Positions 24,031 to 35,189 of a stretch of DNA of 64,000 bases are shown piece after piece. The position numbers and the translations under genes were made by a program. The stretch's first letter is position 1, and every line of letters begins with the position of its first letter. The DNA comes from Ganoderma boninense (Eukaryota > Basidiomycota > Agaricomycetes > Polyporales > Polyporaceae), in contig CM035312.1 in NCBI GenBank assembly GCA_002900995.3, positions 806,001 to 870,000 of the forward strand. Direction: 5' to 3'. The notes under the pieces were generated by a model. That model was given only the letters and a program-made list of their open reading frames with translations. It did not search any database and was not told where the DNA came from.

Positions 24031-25083
24031 TCAAGAATCCAACCTACGTCCAGGACCCCAGTTACGGCCAGCCGGCCTCGCCGGCTCCTCTCTCCTCGGC
24101 GGAACAGCGTAAACACCGCCTCCAAGGTTCCGCGGCCGCCCGTCGCCGCCGTCCTCGCCCATGAGCGAGCGCAAGAACCGCGGCGCACTCGCCAAGCTCC
24201 TCAACACGCCGTTGTCCCACACGCCCCACCACCAGAGGTGGCCTACGACCGCGCCGGAAACGCTCACGGCCGCGGCCTGTGGGCCGCCCATGAGGAGGTC
24301 CATGGCGATGAACGCATAGGGGAGGTACTTGACGGGGAAGGTGATCAGGCCCCAGAACGACGTCTGCGACCCTGCGGGCGCGAGCATTGACGAGACGTAT
24401 GTGAGCGCGATCAGGAGCGCGCGAGTGTGCACGAATGTGCGGAGAGGGAGATTGAAGCCCTGTGTTTGGGAGGGTTGTGCGATACGGTGAATGAAATTCA
24501 GATTGGGGCGGGAGCATGGACGACTGCAGGTATTGACGCACCAGAATGCCCAGGCTGGCAAGGAAGAGCTGCCATGCGTAATCTGCAGACCGCCCCTCGA
24601 AGTGTTTCGACTCTAGCTCGTCAGAATTCCGGCTGAATGGACGTCGGCCGTTGAGGTAATGCATCGACCAACACGTCAAGGCGAGGTACGCACTAGAACA
24701 TTGCGACGTCGAATATGAAGTTTATTCCGGAACCTAATGGACGCTCAGCGTTGAGCTGACAACTTTGCACGCTGTAGGAGGCGGAAACGCATACCTCCAA
24801 TGAAGAAGGTCGTAAATGCCCTCCATACCTTTGGAATGACGTTAGTTCCTTGCACTGCGATCACGGTTGCCCGTCTGCCCACAAACTACGCGCATTGCGC
24901 TGAGGGCTGTAACATTGATGGTCTGGTGCTCACCTCGTAGCGCTGCGTAACCAATTCGCGAACAAACAATAGCTTGTATGGCGATACAAGTTGCATCATC
25001 ATTGGTAATGAGACCGAGAGCAGAGATCCGCACAGGAAACGGGTGACTGGTGGGATCTTGCGCAGCTCGTCGACGAAAGACAT
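24031..25083 (-). CDS. Derlin family protein (ERAD), canonical tandem copy B
   Basis: ER-membrane Derlin, paralogous to the adjacent gene. Exon 1 is canonical: MSFVDELRKIPPVTRFLCGS, then MMMQLVSPYKLLFVRELVTQ. It is followed by exons encoding WRAFTTFFIGG, SGINFIFDVAMFY, RNSDELESKHFEGRSADYAW, and GFNLPLRTFVHTRALLIALT. SMLAPAGSQTSFWGLITFPV and VVGHLWWWGVWDNGVLRSL follow. The tail is basic and ends GRNWGPGRRLDS. The six-helix Derlin core is complete. Its identical exon arrangement with copy A shows a tandem duplication of an already intron-rich gene. This copy keeps the ancestral residues and is the better candidate for the conserved function. Confidence 0.92.
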
Positions 25084-25567
25084 GTTGCTTCGGAGTTGGA
25101 GAGAGCAAACAGTACTAGTACAAAATCAAGCTCAAGAGGATAAGAGGGGATGAAGGATTAAATCTGAGTCCAAAGGCGTGGCTGCCCACCTCTCGCAGGT
25201 GACAGAAAGACTTGAAGGCGCGAGCAATGCACTGACCTCACCTGTCCACGGACAGGCGCCCAACACGTATGCAGAGCGCGGTCACGTGGGCGATTGTACA
25301 CAGCACACCGCAAACAGAAAGAGACCGCTCCTCAAAGAACCGTTACTACAGTATTAGGTGGCACACATACGTATCGTATTGTACAGCCGTCCGATAGCTG
25401 GGTATCTGGGTATACTGTGCCGGCGATGCTAGGAGCGTGAATACGAGAACGCGGTCAGAGGGAACTTGAAGGTGGTTCAATAGGCCAACCCTGCCGCTGC
25501 TGAACTCCATGCATCTCGTACGACATGGGGAGGAGGGGCGGAACGTGCAACCTACATGTTATGTTAT
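25084..25567. other. Intergenic region upstream of Derlin B
   Basis: Holds the Derlin copy B promoter and the 3' flank of the carboxylase alpha gene. No ORF, repeat or RNA gene seen. Confidence 0.45.
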
Positions 25568-27893
25568 CTACAGCCGCGCTAACCGACCTTTCTCCTCAAG
25601 GTTCAAAACACACACCAGAGAACCCTCTGGCACAACCGCACCAATCTCGATGCCCTTCCCAACCCTAGAAACACGGCCACTCCTCGAAGCGTTGACAACA
25701 CTTTCCATTTTCATCGCGCTCACCACCACTAACATGTCTCCTTCTCGGATCAATGTCTGTGAGCCGGAGGCATCTACGGCTGCGGCGAGCGCAGGATGGA
25801 GCTCGACGATCTTGCCGGCCAGGGGACACGGTAGATGGGAAGGGTCAGAGGGATTGGCGAACTCGAAGATGAACGACATCGCCATCGAGGAGGATTGCGT
25901 GAGGGAGAATGCGAGAGGCGTGGAAGACAGAGAAGTCGTGATCGTTCCAGACAGTTCGTCCGGGAACGCATTGCGCCTAATCGTGGACAGCACTAGGCCG
26001 TGTATCTGCGCTTGACCACCGTCAGGGAGGGAGTCGGAAGATGAGGACAGAGCTAGCTGGAACGAGGAGCCCGGCTGTAGAAGCATCGTCCCGGGCGCCC
26101 CTGCCAGGTTATTCGCGGGTGAAATACAGGGTGTTCGAGAGGAAGTCGACGGTAGCTTGTCGGCCCCAAGGCGAAGTACCTCGTCTAAGTTCTCTTCTAG
26201 CCATCGAGTGTGTGTAGCCTGGGCCGCCCAATCAGGATGGGCAACCACTCCTGCGAGAACCTGAAGATTGGTCTTCGTATTTCCGTCGATACGAATCTCT
26301 TTCAGGGCTCGTTGCGCCCTTGCAGTTGCTTCCCCAAAATTCGCTCCATGGACAATGACCTTCGCAACGACTGAATCAAAATCAGCTCCAATATTCCATT
26401 CGACTTGCTGGCCATGTGCGTGAGGTCCAGTAGAAAGCCATGTGTCGACACGAACACCTCTTCCACCGGGCCAGGAGATATCAGATGGACGGAGAGTGCC
26501 CGGAGACAACTGGAAGGAGCGATGCGGATCTTCCGACACTAGTCGTAGCTGGATGGCATGCCCTTTTGGAGCAGCCGGCGAGGATGCATGTTCAGGTAAC
26601 ACATCTGCTAAACAGGTCCCGGGTACGGATAATCCTAGTTGAACATGTACGAGGTCGACATTGGAGATCTCCTCTGACAGAAGCATTAGAAAGTGCATAA
26701 GTATTACAGCGGTGCGGCGTCGCTTACCAGTCACTGTATGTTCGACTTGAATTCGTGGGTTAATCTCGAGAAAGATCCATTCCTGCAGTTGCGGATTGAC
26801 GAGGAACTCGAACGTGCCAAGCCCTTGGTAACGCAGCTTTTGGGCCATCTTCAGAGCAGCATCAATTAAAGGCTTGACGACCGCCCTCGGCAGGGTAGAT
26901 GGAGCCATCTGATCAAAGATTAATCACGGTCTTCGCCGTTTGAGTTTGACGATGCATCCCACCTCGATGATCTTTTGAAACCTGGCAATAACAACTCAAC
27001 AATCAGCGGTGAAGAGGGCGATGAACAGGAGAGGCACCTTCGTTGAACACTGCATTCCCGTTCCCATAAATGGGTCACGTTGCCTTCGCCATCACCTACT
27101 ACCTGGACCTCGACGTGTTTCCACCCAGGTCCGATGAGAGCTCGCTCTACGAAGACCTGTCTCGAAGGGCTTTCACCTAGGCATCTTCGAAAGGCGTTCT
27201 CGACATCCTCACTCGCGTTGACAAGGCGGATGCCACGACCACCACCTCCGTCCAATGCTTTGATGATTATCGGGAATGAATGAGGAGCAAGCTGCTGGAC
27301 GAACTGGTAGATATCGGCGACCGACGAGACCCGAGTGCCTGGAGCAACGAAAACGCCTACTGAGGAGGCAAGCTCGCGCGAGAGCATTTTGTCAGAGGCA
27401 ATCTTCAGGGTCTCAACAGAGGGACCGACGAAGGCGATGATGGAGGTATCATTGCTGTCAGTGTGAGAGAAGGACGGCGAAAGTAAGGACGCAAACTCGG
27501 GGCTTTCGCTTAGAAAGCCGTATCCTGGGTGAACGTGTGTACATTGTGTCCTGCCATGGCGGCTGTGGCTCAGCTTGCGAGGAGTGAGACATCGCCGGGG
27601 CACTCACCGACGAGCAATTTCAACGATGTGTTTGGCATCGATATACTGGGCAGGCGAGTCGAGCAGGACGGCCTCGTCTGCATACGACACGTGCGACGCA
27701 TCCTTCTCGGTGTAGAGCGCGACGGTTCTCCAGCCCAGCTCTGCTGCAGATCGGCAGATGCGTACGGCGACTAGACAAGGAAGAATGCAGTTCGTGAGAG
27801 GACGGTTCAGTGCTGAGTGAACTGATAGTAGCGATATCTGAGGTAGTACCCACTCTCTCCGCGATTGGCTACTAATACCTTGGGTACGCCCAT
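25568..27893 (-). CDS. Biotin-dependent acyl-CoA carboxylase, alpha subunit (biotin carboxylase + BCCP)
   Basis: Mitochondrial-type carboxylase subunit that carboxylates its own biotin with ATP and bicarbonate. From ATG 27893: MGVPKVLVANRGE, spliced in the next codon to AVRICRSAAELG, then CTHVHPGYGFLSESPEFASL. The ATP-grasp domain has FPIIIKALDGGGGRGIRLVN, HVEVQVVGDGEGNVTHLWER, CSVQRRFQKIIE and FLEINPRIQVEHTVTG. The C-terminal biotin-carrier domain carries the biotinyl-Lys motif in VVSAMKMESVVNASRSG. A 19 nt exon (26963-26981) supplies FQKIIE; the usual His of HQK is Phe. Size and layout fit methylcrotonoyl-, propionyl- or geranyl-CoA carboxylase alpha. No obvious mitochondrial presequence precedes VLVANRGE, so an additional upstream exon is possible. 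It is divergently paired with the beta subunit gene. Confidence 0.92.
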
Positions 27894-28164
27894 GTCTCCT
27901 TCCGCAGTTCTGCAAGCCTTGGTTAAAAAAGAAACTAAGCTGAAGCTGACCGTTTTAAGTCAACCTCGTCGTGGGTATACGTGTGGGCGGCCATTAAACA
28001 GTGGGCCAGGTGGTTCTCAGGCTATCATACACGTGAGTAAAAACATCCGATTCCACGCCTGGCACCTGATTTCCGCGGACCAACGTTCGGTGCGGACATT
28101 TCGTGACCCGCATTCTCATGCGACGAAGTCGACTCAGGAAACGAATCGGTTGAAGCCCTGGAAG
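27894..28164. promoter_or_regulatory. Shared bidirectional promoter of acyl-CoA carboxylase alpha/beta
   Basis: 271 bases separate the two opposing start codons of genes that encode subunits of one enzyme. Co-regulation from this interval is the natural inference. No specific operator was identified. Confidence 0.6.
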
Positions 28165-30482
28165 ATGTCAAAGGGTTCATTGAGGTTACAGAGCAAGCCA
28201 GAGTCGACCGGTATGGCGCCGGAGTTCCAAGCTCAGGCCCCTCTAGACGCTCGCCGGGACCGGGATGACGGCGTGACTTGGAAGGTACTGACCACTTTCC
28301 TTTACTCTTGAGATGCCACTACAATTCCCTTGTGTTCTACCAGCATGCTGTCTCCAAAATCAGGAAAATACAGGAGAAGGTCACAACCGCCAACCCCAAT
28401 GACCCAGGCTACACACGACAGAAACAACAGGGCAAACTCTGGGTTCGCGAGAGGCTAGCCACACTCCTCGATCCCGGAACGTTTAACGAAGTTGGTTCGC
28501 TTACTGGGAAGCCGATTCATGATGAGATGACTGGGCAATTGAAGGATATAGTTCCTGCGTAAGTGGTCACTCAGGTCGATTTTAAACGTGAGGGATTGAC
28601 GCTTTCTTTCAGTAACCAGATCACCGGGTGGGGAAAGGTCGACGGCCGGAAGGTGTTCGTAACCGCTGATGACTTCAGCGTACGAGGAGGTCATGCAGAT
28701 GGTGGTGTACAAGGGAAAGCTGCCTTCGGTGAGGTATGTATTGTGGACCAAAAGGCACACATATTACCATTGCTAACGAACAGGCAGGCTCTGGCTACGC
28801 AACACAGGGTACCTCTCGTAAGTTTGTTATCCACAGCTAATATTGTACACTACGTATTTGATTGTGTGAGCAGATACGCCTGCTTGACGGGTCGAGTGGA
28901 GGCGGTAGTGTTGCTTCATGTAGGCATTTGGGTCGGGTGAAGCGCATATATCGACTTTGCTGAATCGTTTTTCAGACCTCTCGGCCGGCGCAACGTATAT
29001 CCCCCCTCTTGCTGGTTTAGGCCAGAGCATGACGGCTATGACTGTTATTCCTGTGGTTAGTGCACTATTGGGGCCAGTGGTTGGGTTGGGTTCCGCCAAG
29101 GCCGTAATCAGCCACTTCTCAGTGATGGTCAAAGGCGTTAGCCAAGTAGGTTGATTGAGTCTATCCCTGCTGCTCCATCATCGCTAACTTCAGGATATCA
29201 GCTCTTCGCAGCAGGACCTCCGGTCGTTAAACAGGCTACCTTCGAAGATCTGTCTAAAGAGGAGCTCGGGGGCTGGGAAATCCATGGCAGGAACGGAACG
29301 GTCGACAACGTAGCAGCGTCCGAGCTCGAAGCCTTCCAGCAGATTCGAACTTTCCTCTCCTTCCTTCCTTCCTCTGTATCAGACATGCCCCCGGTCTGCC
29401 TATCGCCTGACCCGCCAGACAGACGAGAAGAGGAGTTGATCAGCATCATCCCGCGACGACGAGCACGGACGTACGATATCCGGAAACTTATACGACTGCT
29501 TGTGGATGTCGACGGTCCGCCCTCTGCTCTCTTGCAAGAAGGCGAACAACTCCAGACCTCCTTCTTCGAAATTGGGGCCACTTGGGGCAGATCTATCGTC
29601 CTCGGTCTCGCCCGTCTACGAGGCAGGCCTCTCGGCGTCCTTTCAAGTGACTGTACCGTTGATGGAGGTGCGCTCGATGCCTTGGGAAGTCAAAAGGCGA
29701 CACGTTTCGTCAATCTTTGCGATCGTTTCGGGTGAGCATGGTCTCCCGAGCACCATGATTCTCTGAGCTCCAACAGGTCAAACGATTAAGAATCCCTCTG
29801 CTGAACCTAGTCGACCAGCCGGGCTTCACCGTTGGTATGTTCCCACATCAATAATTTATGGATGTTCAAATAACAGCTGAAATATTCTTCCTTCAGGCTC
29901 TGCAGCTGAAAGGAGCGCAACGATCCGCCACGGCGCGTCGATAATGGCCGCGCTGTATTTCGCAACGATACCCATTTTTACAGTCATCATCCGCCGTTCT
30001 TTTGGCGTTGCAGGTGGCGCCCTGTCGGATCCCGGAGACGGTTTGAACAACCGTGTGGCTTGGTGAGCTCCTTGCGTGCTCCAAAGCCCGTAGCTTATTG
30101 AAATGGGTTCTAGGCCGTCGGCGGACTGGGGGAGCCTGCCTCTTGAAGGTGGCATCGAAGCTGCATACAAGAGGCAGCTCGACGGCGCACCATCACCTGC
30201 AGCACGGGAGAGGATGATGAAAGACCTCCTTGCGAAGTTCGAGGCTGTGCGGGACCCAGTTCGGACGGCACATTTCTTTGGCATAGAGGAGATCATCGAT
30301 CCACGAGACACCCGGCCGTTGGCCTGCGAGGTGAGTTCAGGTGCCCACGGTGTGCTCCCTGCGACGCCTGTTGAACTTGAGCTCTGCAGTGGATCGTTCA
30401 CGCATATGAGCATCGACTACCTTCGCGGCTCGCTGCTAGACAAGCGTCTGCAGAGATCGTTCGAACCAAGTATAAACTATGA
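28165..30482 (+). CDS. Acyl-CoA carboxylase, carboxyltransferase (beta) subunit
   Basis: Crotonase-fold carboxyltransferase that moves carboxyl from biotin to an acyl-CoA. Eleven exons (28165-28284, 28344-28558, 28613-28733, 28788-28817, 28874-28919, 28976-29145, 29201-29731, 29791-29834, 29898-30062, 30114-30330, 30390-30482) join in frame to 583 aa. Key segments are KQQGKLWVRERLATLLDPGT, FNEVGSLTGKP, GRKVFVTADDFSVRGGHADG, IRLLDGSSGGGSVAS, SALLGPVVGLGSAKAVISHF, QLFAAGPPVVKQA, PLLNLVDQPGFTVGSAAE, and IIRRSFGVAGGA. The oxyanion-hole glycines are present. The middle segment resembles bacterial (actinobacterial-like) acyl-CoA carboxylase beta chains more than the canonical eukaryotic methylcrotonoyl-CoA carboxylase beta. 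The acyl substrate is therefore left open. Starting at ATG 28165 gives only a short N-terminus. Confidence 0.92.
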
Positions 30483-30504
30483 ACTCGCTGTTTGATAGAA
30501 ACGT

Positions 30505-32582
30505 TTATCGACCGGATAATGAACGCTCAATGGCTCTGTACACGGGATAGCAGATCACAGCGAGAGCGAACCCGACAATGACGCCGATATCGCCTGTGCC
30601 AGCGTTTGCGATCGGCCCAACGTACCACACCTGCGACATGCAAGGTACGATGATACCGGCTGCGCAGAGGAAGGCAAGGATGGCCGCAAGCCCGAGAGGC
30701 AATTCTTGTGGCTTGCACCACTGCGAGAGGTCGTACCGCCCCCAATCGTTTTTGCGGAAGACGAGGTGTTCGACGATGACGATGGCCGCGAAGACGGTAC
30801 TCCAGTAGCCGATGACGTTGAGGATATCGACGAAGGTGTCGTAAAAGTGTGTCGCGCCAACGATTGCCACTGGAATCAAGCTAGCGGGGTGATGAGCGAC
30901 GGCAGCATGTGGGCGCAACGAGCAGTTCACTGCTCCTACTCACATGGCCTCGGAGATGATCGTGTAGACGTAACGCGGGACACGTCCCAGCCACGCGTGG
31001 ATGGTCATGAAGCTCGATGCGAAGGTGTACATCGTGGGTGCGCACGCGCTCGGAATGAACAGCGCGATGAGCACTGTCAGGAACTTGCCAAATCCGCCCG
31101 CAGGGGAAAGAATCGCTTCGACGAGGCCGCCCACGCTGTTGCCGTTGTCGAAGCCTGTCTCCCATTCAGGTACCAAGGGGGCGGCGGCGGCGAACGCAGC
31201 GCCTAGCATGTGCGCAACAAGCTATGAATAAAAATAAACAATGTCAACGGCAGGAACGCGGCTGAAATGGGGGCTCGGTGTCAACTTACGCTGGCCCCAA
31301 GGAAACCCGCATAGCTGTACAAGAACACCCGAGTACTGCCAAAGCCAAAGACGGCGTCAACGTGGTTGAATGGGGGTGGTCATAAGACAAACCTGGACGC
31401 CTTGGGGGTGTGATACACGCCGTAATCTGGAGTCATCATACACCAACTGATGACACTTGACGCGACCGTAGTAGCAAATGACAGGACAGAGGCCGCCGAC
31501 GCTGGCTCTCCGGGTGGGATGTGGCTTCCGAGGTGCTTGCCCCCAGTGCCGAGCATGACAATGAAGGCAATGACACTCGGAATCCACGCCACTGTCTCGT
31601 ACCTGCGTGTAGCAAGCTCATTATATGGAGGAACATGCAGTCGGGCGAGGGTCGCTTACCAGTGGATGACACGGTAGCCGAAAAACGTGACCTGGTGTCG
31701 GATGTAAGTAGACAGCGAGTTGCCAACGAGATATCGACTCACGACGAGGGATATCACGCCGATAATGACGATCCCCAGCGTATCGTTCAGATGGGATGAA
31801 ACGCTTGCAAGGGTCTGCCCGCCAACGATACAATTCAGGATGAGGAAGCCCTGCATCGAGAATACAGTGAGAGCACTGGGTATGATCGACCCGTAATACC
31901 TGGAGGAGAGGAGGATTGCTCAGCTTTCCTTTCACTTTTTCAAGGGTTGACTTCACGTACCCCCAGGAGTATCTGGCAAGGACCATAGAGCGCATGCCCA
32001 ACTTGGGGCCGAAGACGGCACTAGATAAATACAATATCTCAGTCGATTGTACATCTGCACGACATATGGACGGCACTTACAAGTACGCTGGGATGGCGCA
32101 TGCTCTGCCTCGGGTAGTAAGCATTCGGAGCGCACATGAGCGACCAGCGCAACTCACATCAAATCGACCACAAGCAGAATCAAGAGCGAGTCTCGTAGTC
32201 CAAGTCCGAAGAACGCAGGTCCGGCAGTACCGGTACCAAACCTACTCGTCTATTTGAGCGAGGATATGGTGGTTCCAAGAGCAGAGCGCGTACGCCAGGA
32301 TGTTTATATTGGCCGAAAACCACACGAAAAACATTTGGAACAGCTTGGTGTCCTTCCTGTCCTCGGGCACAACAGGATCAACACTGTGGGATGATAGCAC
32401 TGCTATCAGCGTCGCAAGATCCATCTGTCGGGCAGAAAAACAACCACAGACCCGTTTGTCTCGACTCCCCAGTGGGCGACGAAGTTCGTAAACTTCGCGA
32501 TTCTTGGCGTCTCGGGGGTTGCAAGTTCATCACGGTCGTTAAAGACGTTGCTCGTCTTCTCGTCCTCGAGTGAAGACCCCAT
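30505..32582 (-). CDS. FCY2: NCS1 purine-cytosine permease (FCY2/FcyB type)
   Basis: Plasma-membrane proton symporter for cytosine, adenine, guanine or hypoxanthine. Starts MGSSLEDEKTSNVFNDRDEL. The first intron splits the Gly codon after HWGVETNG, joining VDPVVPEDRKDTKLFQMFFV and WFSANINILA. Membrane segments follow: GTAGPAFFGLGLRDSLLILL, CAIPAYL, VFGPKLGMRSMVLARYSWG with the family's PKxG-R-Y signature, YGSIIPSALTVFSMQGFLIL, IVIIGVISLVVSRYLVGNS, AWIPSVIAFIVMLGTGGKHL, SVLSFATTVASSVISWCMMT, PDYGVYHTP, and a C-terminal block ending VCYPVYRAIERSLSGR-like (ICYPVYRAIERSLSGR). This matches about 12 helices. Only 22 bp separate its stop from the convergent carboxylase beta stop. Confidence 0.93.
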
Positions 32583-32866
32583 ATCGGCCCCGGCAGTGGG
32601 AGTGGGAGAGTAAAGTCAAACCACAGGCAAAGTCCCAACCTTGATGGTCAAGGTTTATCAAGCATCGGGTGATCCCATCCCCCATGTCGCAATGATAACG
32701 TTGCTACCCACGTGGAACGCATCCATCACTGCTACTGACGCCGATATTGTAAGAATCGGATTTAGCGAGTATATGCAGCCAGTCCATGTTGAATGGATGC
32801 ACGCCGGGGTCGTTGTGGCCTTATTCGGAAGCTCTAGGAAGAACCTAGAATGAGGTAAAAGAATTC

Positions 32867-34710
32867 CTATGACAAGCGAAGAAGTTCGTCTTGTTCTGGT
32901 TCTGCTACAGCATGATCTGTCTCCTCGACAACCTTCGATAAGGCGGTCAGCAAGATGCGCATCCGGAGAAGAAAAAAGAAGACAGTCACCTCTTGAAAAC
33001 GTTCTGGGCTCCAGTGCATCTGCACCTTGTCCATCTGGGCTTCTGGTAACCACCACTCGAGGAACATGAAAAAGAGGCAATCAACAAGGAGTATGATGGC
33101 ATAGATGATCCCTGCGATGGGCCCCACGTCCAGAGTTCTGATCGCAAGATTAAAGTGATCATCCATATTTGAAAGGAGAACGACTTACCGTTGCAACCGT
33201 GTCCAGAAATCGTACGGTTCTGTGTTCATGACGGATTCGTAGACGAGCTCGGTTCGCTGTGTGATCTCCTGCCAATCATAGAAGTCCTTGATACGTTCAT
33301 GTGCTCGATGAGGGTCGTGCTTGCCAGCGGACACGATCTGGATGGCTTCCGACATGGCACGAACAACGTCTAGAGCGAGCGAACGGTCAAATGCGTTGAA
33401 AACTACGAGGCGAGATACTCACCATCCTCATCAGGGTTTGCAAATGAGATCATATCTTCCGGGAGAATCTCTGGGACGCCGCCCACACGGGTGGACACAA
33501 CATACAACCCCGCACAGGCCGCTTCGAGGATGGCAATGCCAAATGCCTCGGTCAGGGATGTGTTCATGAAGATAGATCCTTGGATTAGAACCTGGTACAA
33601 TGATCGTGAGCGCAGAGGGGTCGGAATAAACGCTATCCCGTGTACCTTGCGAACATCGCTGTGGCGTACAGGTCCCAAAACCTCAATGCGATCTTGAAGA
33701 AGATACTTCTCTCGCATCTGGAGCAGATCAATCATTTTGGGACCATCGCCCCCTGGGATGTATCAGTTCTTAACACGAGCGTTTACTAGTCTTGTCGAAC
33801 ACAACGTACCAACGAGGAAGCGAACATTGGGGAACATGGCGCATATTCGAGGCGCGGTTGCAATGAGGAGGTCAATGCCTTTCCTATACGCTAACCTCGA
33901 CACAACTACAATCGTTACTATCCAGACGGTCAGTCCAAGGCTGAGAAGCGTTAAATAGACTTCGACTTACCCATGTCCCCAGAGGGAGGTACTACCGCAG
34001 GTCTGAATTGTTCTGCAACAAGTGCGTTTGGAATGACATGAACCACACTTGGTTGTAATCTTGCACGAAGCACGGTGTTCTCACGACTGCAGTAAGGGTC
34101 AGTATGGCTGCAACGCGACGGACAGGAAGGCCACGCACCCGGTATGCGAGACGCATATTGCGGCATCCACGTTGCGGAGAGCAGCTTCGAGTAGCTTATT
34201 TGTAAGTATACTCGCAGCATCGTCGAAGCCAAATAGACTATGGTCAGTGAAGACCGTCCGCACACCAAGCAAGTGGGCGTGGAGGATCCCTTCCTGGCCC
34301 AGGGAGGACAGACCAGCGTGACTATGGACAAGTTGGATGTTTTCCCGTAGTATAATTGTCCGAAAATAGGGCAAGAAGCAGAAGTAGTTTGGCAAGGTGG
34401 CTGAGGAGGCGATAGTCGGGAAGGGAATATAATAGACCTTCAACGCTGGCAGTAACCATCGAATGCCAACGCGGTCTGGCGGGTGACTGTGGGTTATTAC
34501 AATGACCTACTGATTCGTTAACATGCACCGCATACAGATAATATGTGCAGTATACCTTGTGGCCACGGCGAATGAGATTTGCGCCAAGCATGTAGATATG
34601 GTTCTCGACCCCACCAACGTTCGGGTGGAAAAAATCGCATATCATCCTGAGAGCACGTTAGCATCAGCTTGACATTCTATGGGGAGTCCTTACGCGATGT
34701 TGATGCCCAT
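32867..34710 (-). CDS. GPI3: Phosphatidylinositol N-acetylglucosaminyltransferase catalytic subunit (PIG-A/GPI3)
   Basis: ER-membrane glycosyltransferase (GT4) that transfers GlcNAc to phosphatidylinositol, the first step of GPI-anchor synthesis. The start at 34710 encodes MGINIA, spliced in the next codon to [20 protein letters not shown]. Diagnostic stretches are [92 protein letters not shown] and the EX7E nucleotide-sugar motif in [20 protein letters not shown], then [16 protein letters not shown]. The C-terminus has one membrane anchor ([20 protein letters not shown]) and a short luminal tail. It is split by many short introns. Canonical length and residues suggest a functional gene. Confidence 0.95.
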
Positions 34711-34854
34711 GTTTGCTATCCACGCACCGCAAGAGGCACCCGACTCGTAAATTGGCACCAGAGCAGCTTCACTGGTGCAACGTGTTGCGAGGGCAATTCG
34801 GTATTAGATACGCCTACTAGGTATGGATGGGTCACTCAGTCGATGATCGTCAAG

Positions 34855-34942
34855 GGTTCGGTGGTGTAGTTGGTTATCACGTCTGTCTCACACGCCTAGT
34901 GAGGTCCACAGGAGGTCCCCAGTTCGAGCCTGGGTCGAACCA
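34855..34942 (+). tRNA. tRNA-Val (anticodon CAC) with 14 nt intron
   Basis: Acceptor arms GGTTCGG and TCGAACC pair fully (one G-T) with discriminator A at 34942. The A box is GTGTAGTTGGTTATCAC and the T arm is CCCAG-TTCGAGC-CTGGG. The anticodon loop CTCACAC holds CAC at 34889-34891. A 14 nt intron (34893-34906) interrupts the loop one base 3' of the anticodon, the canonical position. Removing it restores the TCTGT/ACAGG stem. A T5 run just after the gene (34944-34948) is the expected RNA polymerase III terminator. Confidence 0.95.
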
Positions 34943-34943
34943 G

Positions 34944-34948
34944 TTTTT
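34944..34948 (+). terminator. RNA polymerase III T-run terminator
   Basis: Five consecutive T residues start two bases after the tRNA-Val discriminator base, as expected for Pol III termination. Confidence 0.75.
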
Positions 34949-35189
34949 GGCCTTCCTGGTGGCCTCCTGTGCCGCGTGGGGTGCGATTGCGGAAGGCTAT
35001 TTATTGAGCACAGCAGCGCGGCGATGACGGGCGGAAGGCAAAGGAGGAGCTTGGCGACATGACGCCGTTTCGGCTGCGACGGATGCACACGTTCCTTGTC
35101 TCCCGCCTCCTCCCTTCCCCTCTCCATTTTAAGTGCCGCTCTCCTCGCTCTTCCCTCTCTTCCTTTCCTCTTCTCTCTGTCCTCTCGCC

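Noticed and set aside
27865..28164. Longer N-terminus for the carboxylase beta subunit starting at 27865
   Set aside because: It would overlap the alpha subunit's first exon on the opposite strand and shows no targeting features. ATG 28165 is the simpler start.
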